64,000 nt of DNA from Streptomyces xantholiticus. GTDB taxonomy: Bacteria > Actinomycetota > Actinomycetes > Streptomycetales > Streptomycetaceae. The position numbers and the translations under genes were made by a program. The notes beneath the pieces were generated by a model, which worked only from the letters and a program-made list of their open reading frames with translations, had not been told where the DNA came from and ran no database searches. The stretch is taken from contig NZ_BMWB01000004.1 of the NCBI RefSeq assembly GCF_014651015.1, forward strand, positions 186,001 to 250,000, given 5' to 3'. Shown piece after piece: positions 53,612 through 60,024 of this stretch; within the stretch, counting starts at the first letter, position 1; each line of letters opens with the position of its first letter.

Positions 53612-54936
53612 CGCGCGTACCCGTCCCGCGAGGTCCCCTGCATACCGGACCGGCCGGTGTCCGAAGGCCGTACCGCCAGGATCTGGTCGACGCCCATCCG
53701 GCCTTCCTCGAACGCCAGCGCGCCGCCCGCCAGATACAGCCGCCAGACCCGTGCCGTCTCCTGGCCCACGAGTGCGGCAAACCGGTCCCAGCGGTCCTCC
53801 AGCGTCCGGTGCCAGGCACCGACGGTGCGCGTGTAGTGCTCGCGCATCGACTCCACGGCCCGTACCTCGAGGCCTGCCCTCTCCAGCAGCGACACCGTCT
53901 CGCCGAGGGGGCGCATGTGCATGTCCGGCGCGATGTACGACTCGATGAAGGCGCCGCCGCCGGGCGCGTTCGCGCCGCGGGACATCTGCTGGACCAGCAG
54001 CCGGCCCTGCGGGCGCAGCATCCGGTGCAGTGTGGCGGCGAACGCGGGGTACTCGGCGTCGCCGACGTGCTCGCCCATCTCGATCGTGGAGACCGCCTCG
54101 TACGATCCGCCCTCGATGTCGCGGTAGTCGCACAGCTGCACGTCGACCAGGTGGCCCAGGCGGCGAACGCGGACCTGCTCCCGTACGTACTCGGCCTGCT
54201 CCCCGGCCAGGGTCACGGCGGTGACCTGCGCCTTGTGGTGCTGCGCCGCATGCAGGGTGAGCGATCCCCAGCCGCAGCCGATGTCCAGCAGCCGGGCCCC
54301 GGGGCGCAGGCCGAGCTTGCGGCAGATCAGCTCCAGCTTGTCGCGCTGGGCGTCGGCGAGGCCGTACCCGGGGCCCTCCTCGCGGGTCCAGTAGGCGCAG
54401 GAGTACGCCATGGTCCCGTCGAGCAGCAGGGCGTAGAACTCGTTGGAGAGGTCGTAGTGGTGGCTGATGGCGGCCCGGTCACGGGACCTGCTGTGCAGGG
54501 TGCCGGTCAGCCGGGCCTGGGGGGCGGGTGCGGGCGGGCGCGGGCCCACCGCACCGAGGCGCAGCGCCGCGCCCGCCGCCCTGGCCCGGTCGGCGAGCGT
54601 GAGGCGGGGCGGGGCGAGCGCCCGTTCGCGTACCGCTGCCCACATGATGCGCAGAGCCTCGGCGAGGTCGCCCTCGATGTCGAGTTCACCGGTGATGTAC
54701 GACTGGGCCAGGCCGAGTTCGTCGGGCTGCCACAGCAGTCGGCGCAGCGCCCGGCGGGAGCGGAGCACGACGACGGGCCCGTCCTCGGGACCGCTTCCGG
54801 CGGTGGAGCCGTCCCAGGCGCGCAGCTTCAGCGGCAGCCTGCCGCCCAGCAGTTCCTCGATCAGCGGCACGAGGTGCCGGGCGGCCGTGCCCGTGGCCGT
54901 GCGGCTGCCGGTGCCGAGTGCGGTGGTGGGCCTCAC
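53608..54936 (-). CDS. cyclopropane-fatty-acyl-phospholipid synthase family methyltransferase 1
   Basis: A 442-residue S-adenosylmethionine enzyme of the CFA/CMAS group, acting on unsaturated fatty-acyl chains of membrane lipids. An N-terminal lipid-binding part (residues 20-130, VVVLRSRRALRRLLWQPDELGLAQSYITGELDIEGDL) precedes the catalytic part, whose signature HHYDLSNEFYALLLDGTMAYSCAYW and SAM loop LLDIGCGWGSLTLHAAQHH are clear. STIEMGEHVGDAEYP holds the active-site Glu region. The C-terminal GALAFEEGRMGVDQILA is usual. Its GTG start overlaps the stop of methyltransferase 2. Its product may add methylene or methyl at a double bond. Confidence 0.92.
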   Translation of the reverse strand: MRPTTALGTGSRTATGTAARHLVPLIEELLGGRLPLKLRAWDGSTAGSGPEDGPVVVLRSRRALRRLLWQPDELGLAQSYITGELDIEGDLAEALRIMWAAVRERALAPPRLTLADRARAAGAALRLGAVGPRPPAPAPQARLTGTLHSRSRDRAAISHHYDLSNEFYALLLDGTMAYSCAYWTREEGPGYGLADAQRDKLELICRKLGLRPGARLLDIGCGWGSLTLHAAQHHKAQVTAVTLAGEQAEYVREQVRVRRLGHLVDVQLCDYRDIEGGSYEAVSTIEMGEHVGDAEYPAFAATLHRMLRPQGRLLVQQMSRGANAPGGGAFIESYIAPDMHMRPLGETVSLLERAGLEVRAVESMREHYTRTVGAWHRTLEDRWDRFAALVGQETARVWRLYLAGGALAFEEGRMGVDQILAVRPSDTGRSGMQGTSRDGYAR

Positions 54937-56198
54937 GCCGTGGGTCCCTTCGTGAGCTGGAACTGCTGTACGTCGAGGTATCCGGACCGGAAACCGGCCT
55001 CCGAGTAGGCGAGGTAGAGGTTCCACATCCGGCGGAACGTCTCGTCGAAGCCGAGGGCGTCCACCTCTGCGGCGCATGCGACGAAGCGTTCACGCCACAG
55101 CCGCAGGGTCTCCGCGTAGTGCGGCCCGAAGGTGTCCCATGCGGTGATGCTCAGCCCGGTGAAGCGGTCGGTGACGTGCTGCACGGCCTCCCTCGACGGG
55201 AGCAGCCCGCCGGGGAAGACGTACTTCTGGATCCAGGTGTAGGTGGCGCGGGACGCGAGCATCCTCTCGTGCGGCATGGTGATGGCCTGCAGTGCCACGC
55301 GTCCGCCGGGTGCGAGCAGCCGGTCGAGGGTCAGGAAGTACTCGGGCCAGAACTCGGCGCCGACCGCTTCGATCATCTCCACGCTGACGATGGCGTCGTA
55401 CCGGCCGAGCACCTTGCGGTAGTCGCGCAGCAGGACGGTCACCCGGTCACCCACTCCTGCAGCGCGCGCCCGTTGCACGGCGAGCGCCTGCTGCTTCGCG
55501 GACAGCGTCACCGTGAGGACCCGGGCACCGCGCGCGGCGGCCCGGATCGCCAGTTCGCCCCAGCCGGTGCCGATCTCCAGCAGCTGGGTGCCGGGACCGA
55601 CGTGTGCCAGGTCCAGCAACCGGTCGATCTTTCGGTGCTGGGCGGCGGACAGCAGCTGGTGGTCGGCGGGAAAGCCGCGGAAGATCGCGGACGAGTAGGT
55701 GAGGGTGTCGTCGAGGAAGAGGGAGAACAGCTCGTTCGACAGGTCGTAGTGGTGGCTGATGTTGGCCCGGGCCGCCTCCGCGGTGTTGTGGTGCCGGTCA
55801 GGCTGCTTGGGCGCCCACAGACTTCGCAGCCGCTGCATCGGCTCGGGGACCAGGGTGGCGGTGTGCTCGGCGAGCACGGTGAGGGTGCCGACGAGGTCGG
55901 GGGCGTCCCACTCCCCCGCCATGTAGGACTCGCCGAAGCCGATGAGCCCCTCCGCGCCGATGCGGCGGAAGAAGGCGTGCGGGTCGCGGACGTCCATCAG
56001 CGGTCCGCCGCGGCCGATCGGTTCCGCGGTGCCCGCGAGCCGCACCCGCAGTGGCAGTCCGCCGATCGCGTGCCTCACGAGCCGCTCCGCCGCCGCGGTG
56101 CGCAGCCGGGACGACTTGGGCAGGCGGGCGACGTCCGGCCAGCGGCGCGCGTCGACGGACGCGGCCCGCGGGGCCTGGGGGATGACGGGCACGCTCAC
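54933..56198 (-). CDS. cyclopropane-fatty-acyl-phospholipid synthase family methyltransferase 2 (UfaA1-like)
   Basis: A 421-residue paralogue of the next gene, with the same order: lipid-binding N-terminal part (GLPLRVRLAGTAEPIGRGGPLMDVRDPHAFF; GFGESYMAGEWDAPDLVGTL) and a methyltransferase domain (HHYDLSNELFSLFLDDTLTYSSAIF; SAM loop LLEIGTGWGELAIRAAARG). VSVEMIEAVGAEFWPEYF and ITMPHERMLASRATYTWIQKYVFPGG match the M. tuberculosis UfaA1 type better than methyltransferase 1 does. The GTG start overlaps the DUF1365 stop. Two tandem CFA-like genes, where the mycobacterial locus has one, suggest two modification steps or chain specificities. Confidence 0.92.
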   Translation of the reverse strand: MSVPVIPQAPRAASVDARRWPDVARLPKSSRLRTAAAERLVRHAIGGLPLRVRLAGTAEPIGRGGPLMDVRDPHAFFRRIGAEGLIGFGESYMAGEWDAPDLVGTLTVLAEHTATLVPEPMQRLRSLWAPKQPDRHHNTAEAARANISHHYDLSNELFSLFLDDTLTYSSAIFRGFPADHQLLSAAQHRKIDRLLDLAHVGPGTQLLEIGTGWGELAIRAAARGARVLTVTLSAKQQALAVQRARAAGVGDRVTVLLRDYRKVLGRYDAIVSVEMIEAVGAEFWPEYFLTLDRLLAPGGRVALQAITMPHERMLASRATYTWIQKYVFPGGLLPSREAVQHVTDRFTGLSITAWDTFGPHYAETLRLWRERFVACAAEVDALGFDETFRRMWNLYLAYSEAGFRSGYLDVQQFQLTKGPTA

Positions 56199-56926
56199 TT
56201 GACACCCTCCTGGGTGAGATGACGGGGACGGGGCTGCACCGGCAGGCCGCGCAGGAACAGCCGGATGCCGTGGAAGCGGATGCCGGCCGACACGGCCAGC
56301 GTGGACAGCGGGTTCCGCAGCGCGGCGCGCAGCACGCCGGGGGTGGTGGCGGGGCGGCGCTCGCCCCGCAGGGTGGCGGTGAAGGGCCGGCCGCCGGCGC
56401 GCTCCAGCCGGACCGTGAGGTCGAGTCGTTCGCCGGGCTCCGGGAGCCGCATCCGGTACCGGCCGTCGACGGGGAAGAACGGGGAGACGTAGAACTCCTT
56501 GTCCACCGACGCCCGGTGGCGTTCGTCGAGCTCCAGCAGATAGCAGTGGCGTTCGCCGTAGGTGTTGTGGACCTCGGCGACCACACATGCGGGACTGCCG
56601 TCGCGGTACCGGCACCAGTAGAGCGTCAGCGGGTTGAAGACGTGGCCCAGCACCCGGGCGTGCGCGAGCATGACGACCGGTCCGCCCCCGAGGTCCACCC
56701 CACGCTCGGCGAGGAACGCCTCGAGACCGGCTCGGACGGTCGGCCCCGAGCCGCCGAAGTGGTCGCGTGCGTCGAACCGGGCCAGGGGCCGCAGCGGGCG
56801 GGGCAGGCTCGGCGGTGCGTCGGGGTCGATGAGCCACATGTAGGTGCGGTGGCGCAGGGCGTACCGGCGGGGTGCGGTCCGGACGTGGGCGACCGTGCAG
56901 GTGTAGAGGGCCGGCCGGCCGTTCAC
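56195..56926 (-). CDS. DUF1365 domain protein
   Basis: A 243-residue cytoplasmic protein, DUF1365 along its whole length. ALYTCTVAHVRTAPRRYALRHRTYMWLID opens it, with RDHFGGSG, YGCVFNPLTLYW-like text (LGHVFNPLTLYWCRY) and VVAEVHNTYGERHCYLL in the middle, and YVSPFFPVDGRYRMRL. It has no known biochemical role, but is nearly always found between an amine-oxidase-like FAD protein and CFA-type methyltransferases, as here and in M. tuberculosis (Rv0448c). This strongly suggests a job in making unusual fatty acids. Its GTG start overlaps the FAD gene's stop. Confidence 0.92.
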   Translation of the reverse strand: MNGRPALYTCTVAHVRTAPRRYALRHRTYMWLIDPDAPPSLPRPLRPLARFDARDHFGGSGPTVRAGLEAFLAERGVDLGGGPVVMLAHARVLGHVFNPLTLYWCRYRDGSPACVVAEVHNTYGERHCYLLELDERHRASVDKEFYVSPFFPVDGRYRMRLPEPGERLDLTVRLERAGGRPFTATLRGERRPATTPGVLRAALRNPLSTLAVSAGIRFHGIRLFLRGLPVQPRPRHLTQEGVK

Positions 56927-58191
56927 CAGGTCACTCCCAACGCGCGGGCCGCCTCGATGCCGGAGCGGCAGCCGTCCTCGTGGAAGCCCCAGCCGTGGTA
57001 GGCACCGGCGTACGCGGTGACCGGGCCGCTCAGCTCGGGCAACCGGCGCTGGGCGGCGACCGACTCGGGGGTGAACACGGGGTGTTCGTACTCCATGCGC
57101 GCGAGCACCCGGCCGGCGTCCACCTCGCCGGAGCCGTTGAGCGTGACCACGTACCGCTCGGGGGCGTCGAGCCGCTGGAGCCGGTTCATGTCGTAACTGA
57201 CGCGGACCCGCTCGGTGCCCGCGTCGCACGCGGGCATCGAGAAGTTCCAACTGGCGCGGGCCCCGGGGGCCTTCGGGAGGACGGAGGCGTCGGAGTGCAG
57301 GAGCGTGGTGTTGCGGGAGTAGGTGAACGCGCCGAGGAGTTGTCGTTCCCGGTCGGTCGCGTCGGCGAGCAGACGCAGCGCCTGGTCGGGGTGGGTGGCT
57401 ATGACCACGCTGTCGTAACGCTGGACGTCGCCGTCGTCCGCGGTGAGCTCGACGCCGTCGGCCCGGCGGCGCACGGCGCGCACCGGCGTGCCGGTGCGAA
57501 CGGCGGTGAGCTGCTTGGCGACGCGCTCCACATACTCGCGCGAGCCGCCGGTGACGGTCCGCCACACCGGTGATCCGGTGATCGCCAGCATGCCGTGGTG
57601 GTCGAGGAATCGGAACAGATGGCGGGCGGGGTAGCGCAGCGCTGTGGCCGCGTCGCACGACCAGACGCAGGAGACGACCGGCTTCATGAAGTGGGCCGTG
57701 AAGTACGGGGAGAAGCCTGCGTCGGCGATGAACCGGCCGAGTGTCAGGTCCTCGTTCCCCGGTTCGTCGAGCAGCCGGCGGGCCAGCCGGTGGAAGCGAA
57801 GCACCTCCGTGAGCATGCGCAGATAGCGGCCGCGCAGGGCGTTGCCCGGCCGGGCCAGCAGACCGGCGGGGCCACGGGCGCCCGCATACTCGAGGCCGCA
57901 GCCCTCGCACCGTACGGACATGCTCATCTCCGACTCCTGGGTGGCCACGCCCAGTTCCCCGAAGAGCCGCAGAAGATGCGGGTAGGTCCGCTCGTTGTGG
58001 ACGATGAAGCCGGAGTCGACGCCGTGCAGGCGCCCGTCGGCCGAGGGGACGTCGTGCGTGTGGGCGTGGCCCCCGAGGCGGGAGTCCGCCTCGTACAGCG
58101 TCACGTCGTGTGCCCGCTGCAGCACATACGCCGCCGTCAGTCCCGCCACACCGCTGCCCACCACGGCCGTGCGCCGTCGCTGCGCTGTCAT
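56923..58191 (-). CDS. FAD-dependent oxidoreductase (NAD(P)-binding Rossmann, amine-oxidase-like)
   Basis: A 422-residue flavoprotein. The dinucleotide loop TAVVGSGVAGLTAAYVLQRAHDVTLYEAD opens it and LGGHAHTHDV is the following FAD contact. DSGFIVHNERTYPHLLRLF and SCVWSCDAATALRYPARHLFRFLDHHGML are diagnostic of this subfamily (Rv0449c and proteobacterial relatives). It may desaturate or otherwise activate the acyl chain before the methyltransferases act. GGAGGGAG lies before the ATG. As the first gene of FAD-DUF1365-CFA-CFA-DUF1295, it is preceded by a SigK-type promoter; four-base overlaps link all five genes. Confidence 0.93.
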   Translation of the reverse strand: MTAQRRRTAVVGSGVAGLTAAYVLQRAHDVTLYEADSRLGGHAHTHDVPSADGRLHGVDSGFIVHNERTYPHLLRLFGELGVATQESEMSMSVRCEGCGLEYAGARGPAGLLARPGNALRGRYLRMLTEVLRFHRLARRLLDEPGNEDLTLGRFIADAGFSPYFTAHFMKPVVSCVWSCDAATALRYPARHLFRFLDHHGMLAITGSPVWRTVTGGSREYVERVAKQLTAVRTGTPVRAVRRRADGVELTADDGDVQRYDSVVIATHPDQALRLLADATDRERQLLGAFTYSRNTTLLHSDASVLPKAPGARASWNFSMPACDAGTERVRVSYDMNRLQRLDAPERYVVTLNGSGEVDAGRVLARMEYEHPVFTPESVAAQRRLPELSGPVTAYAGAYHGWGFHEDGCRSGIEAARALGVTW

Positions 58192-58233
58192 TCCCGCTCC
58201 CTCCGGCCGGCCTCGCGCCGTCCTTCGGGGCGT

Positions 58234-58260
58234 ATTCGTGGCCGGCGGCCCTGCGGATTG
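58234..58260 (-). promoter_or_regulatory. SigK-type ECF promoter of the FAD-CFA operon
   Basis: On the minus strand ACCAATCCGC (58262-58253) is followed, 15 bases after CAATCC, by ACGAAT (58239-58234). The first block is identical to the one before the sigma gene and the spacing is the same. The predicted start of transcription would give a leader of about 40 bases before the FAD gene. Confidence 0.7.
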
Positions 58261-58470
58261 GTGAGCGTCGGATCTTTCGCCGATGTGAGTCAGTCGCTCG
58301 AGTGGGAGACCGAACAACCCGGCCCTTCCAAGCCGTTCGGCGCGGTGAAGCAGGCTGTCCCGGTCGGCAGCGTCGACAGGGCGGAGAACATCGCCGAGTT
58401 CGCGCCGACCGACGAAGCCTTCGCCAGGATCCCGACGGCCGACCTCGACACCGTACTGATGCCACGTTGA
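58261..58470 (+). pseudogene. shrunken fasciclin-domain (Mpt70/Mpt83-like) gene
   Basis: A 69-codon frame with a clear fasciclin piece: RAENIAEFAPTDEAFARIP matches the usual AENITVFAPTNDAFAKIP. It then goes straight from TADLDT to VLMPR and stop. VYVIDTVLMP is normally the very end of a fasciclin protein, about 80 residues further on, so an internal deletion has joined the two places, perhaps through similar bases (GACCTCGAC / ATCGACACC). AVKQAVPVGSVD looks like a worn form of TAVKQAGLVDTLN. The signal peptide and first part are gone. It is divergent from the FAD operon; SigK controls fasciclin antigens in mycobacteria. Confidence 0.65.
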
Positions 58471-58493
58471 ATTTCGCGGCCTAGGGTGACGGG

Positions 58494-59465
58494 ATGACAG
58501 AGCCCCGTACCTCGCCCACGAGCCACGCCCGCGCGATCGGGGCCGTCGTGGGCTCTGCCGTCGGAGACGCACTGGGCGCGCCCTTCGAATTCGGTGAACC
58601 AGGTGTCTACCACGCCCGGTTCACTGGCGGAGCGGGCGAGATGTGCGGCGGCGGTGGCTGGGATCCCGGCGAGGCGACGGACGACACACAGATGGCAGTT
58701 CTGGTCGCCGAGTCGCTGCTGGAGCACGGCGGACTGGAACCGGCAGACATCTTCCGCCGGTTCCAGCGCTGGGCGGCCGGCCAGCCCAAGGACATCGGGC
58801 TCCAGACGGAGGCCGTTCTCACCGGCGGAGATCCGTGGGACATGGCGGCGGCGCTTCACTTCGCCATGACGGGCCGGGCAGCGGGGAACGGCTCGCTGAT
58901 GCGGGCGGCCACCTCCGCGGTCCGCTACGCGAGGGCCGGCCGCTCGGCGACCATGGAGGCAGCCCGCCGTATCGCCGCGCTCACCCACGGCGACCGGGCC
59001 GCCTGGGAGGGCACGGCGATCCTGCACGACTTGATCCGCATCGCCCTGCACGGCGGTGACCCGCTCGAAGCCCTGCCCGAAACGCTGCCGCATGTCCACG
59101 TGGACCACCGCGCACGCTGGACCACCGTTCTGTCGCCCGCCTGGCATCCCGACGACGCGACCGAGTTCAACGGCGCCGTGTGGCCCTGCCTGGGCTCCGC
59201 GCTGTGGGCGCTGCGCACGACGACGTCGTTCGAGGACTCCCTGGCGGCGGCGATCGACCTCGGCGGCGACACCGACTCGGTGGCCGCCGTGACGGGCGCA
59301 CTGGCGGGGGCGGTGTACGGGATCGACGCGGTTCCCGAGCGGTGGACGACACCGCTGCATGTGCCGCTGCCGGGTTTCGGCGACCGGGTTCTGCGGCTTC
59401 CCGAGCTCACCGAACTGGCCGTCGCGCTGGCCGTGGACAGTGGATCCACCCCGGCGGATGATTGA
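58494..59465 (+). CDS. ADP-ribosylglycohydrolase-family protein
   Basis: A 323-residue all-helical hydrolase that removes ADP-ribose from proteins or small molecules (DraG / ARH3 group). The metal-binding blocks are present: SAVGDALGAPFEFGEPG, EATDDTQMAVLVAESLL and the late LGGDTDSVAAVTGALAGAVYG, where two Asp and a Thr bind divalent metal. GNGSLMRAATSAVRY is another signature. It has no export signal. The ATG is preceded by AGGGTGACGGG, weak as a ribosome site. It stands behind the fasciclin fragment with no clear link; the NTF2-like gene that follows could share its transcript. Confidence 0.93.
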   Translation: MTEPRTSPTSHARAIGAVVGSAVGDALGAPFEFGEPGVYHARFTGGAGEMCGGGGWDPGEATDDTQMAVLVAESLLEHGGLEPADIFRRFQRWAAGQPKDIGLQTEAVLTGGDPWDMAAALHFAMTGRAAGNGSLMRAATSAVRYARAGRSATMEAARRIAALTHGDRAAWEGTAILHDLIRIALHGGDPLEALPETLPHVHVDHRARWTTVLSPAWHPDDATEFNGAVWPCLGSALWALRTTTSFEDSLAAAIDLGGDTDSVAAVTGALAGAVYGIDAVPERWTTPLHVPLPGFGDRVLRLPELTELAVALAVDSGSTPADD

Positions 59466-59504
59466 CAGAAAGCGGGAAATCACGGACGAAAGGTGTGGAT
59501 CACC

Positions 59505-59900
59505 ATGTCCGAACACCCTGACTGCGCCCTGGTCCGGCGAGGTTACACAGCGTTCGTCGCCGGCGACATGGACACGCTCAGTGAACTGTTCACTGCCGAT
59601 GCCGTCTTCCACGTCCCCGGAAACCACATTCTCTCCGGGCATCACAAGGGTCGGGAAGCCATCATGGGCCACTTCCGCCGCATCGGTGAGGAGACCGCCG
59701 GCACGATGCAGATCCAGATCGAGGCGGTGCTCGGTGACGGCCGCGGGCATGTCATGTCGTTCCACACGGCGCGGGCGGACCGTGGCGACCGCGGTATCGA
59801 GATACGCGAAGGCCTGTTCTTCACCATCGTGGGCGGGAAGGTCACCGACATCGACGAGTGCGTCGAGGACATCGACGAGATGAACGCGTTCTGGCGCTGA
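59505..59900 (+). CDS. NTF2-like / SnoaL-type protein
   Basis: A 131-residue cone-shaped fold typical of SnoaL-like polyketide cyclases and related proteins of unknown role. ALVRRGYTAFVAGDMDTLSELFTADAVFHVPG is the standard opening, GREAIMGHFRRIGEETAG follows, and the end GLFFTIVGGKVTDIDECVEDIDEMNAFW is very characteristic. The Asp/His positions used in catalysis by some members are not evident, so it may be a carrier or non-enzymatic protein. The ATG at 59505 is preferred over a GTG four codons earlier. Confidence 0.85.
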   Translation: MSEHPDCALVRRGYTAFVAGDMDTLSELFTADAVFHVPGNHILSGHHKGREAIMGHFRRIGEETAGTMQIQIEAVLGDGRGHVMSFHTARADRGDRGIEIREGLFFTIVGGKVTDIDECVEDIDEMNAFWR

Positions 59901-59907
59901 CGGACCG

Positions 59908-59970
59908 CCGCCGACGACCGGTGCGGACCGCTGACATTGCCGACGCACCGCCGACGACCGGTGCTGACCG
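59908..59970. repeat. 23-base direct repeat, period 40
   Basis: CCGCCGACGACCGGTGC-GACCG occurs at 59908-59930 and again at 59948-59970 with one mismatch, just past the NTF2-like gene. Probably a small duplication without function. Confidence 0.4.
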
Positions 59971-59990
59971 CGGAGACCGCAGACGCACGG

Positions 59991-60015
59991 GGCCCCGGCC
60001 GCGCGGGCCGGGGCC
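59991..60015. terminator. bidirectional terminator, NTF2-like gene / helicase gene
   Basis: GGCCCCGGCC and GGCCGGGGCC pair perfectly around GCGCG in the 124 bases between the convergent genes. No T-tract on either side. Confidence 0.6.
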
Positions 60016-60024
60016 GGAGGCCGA

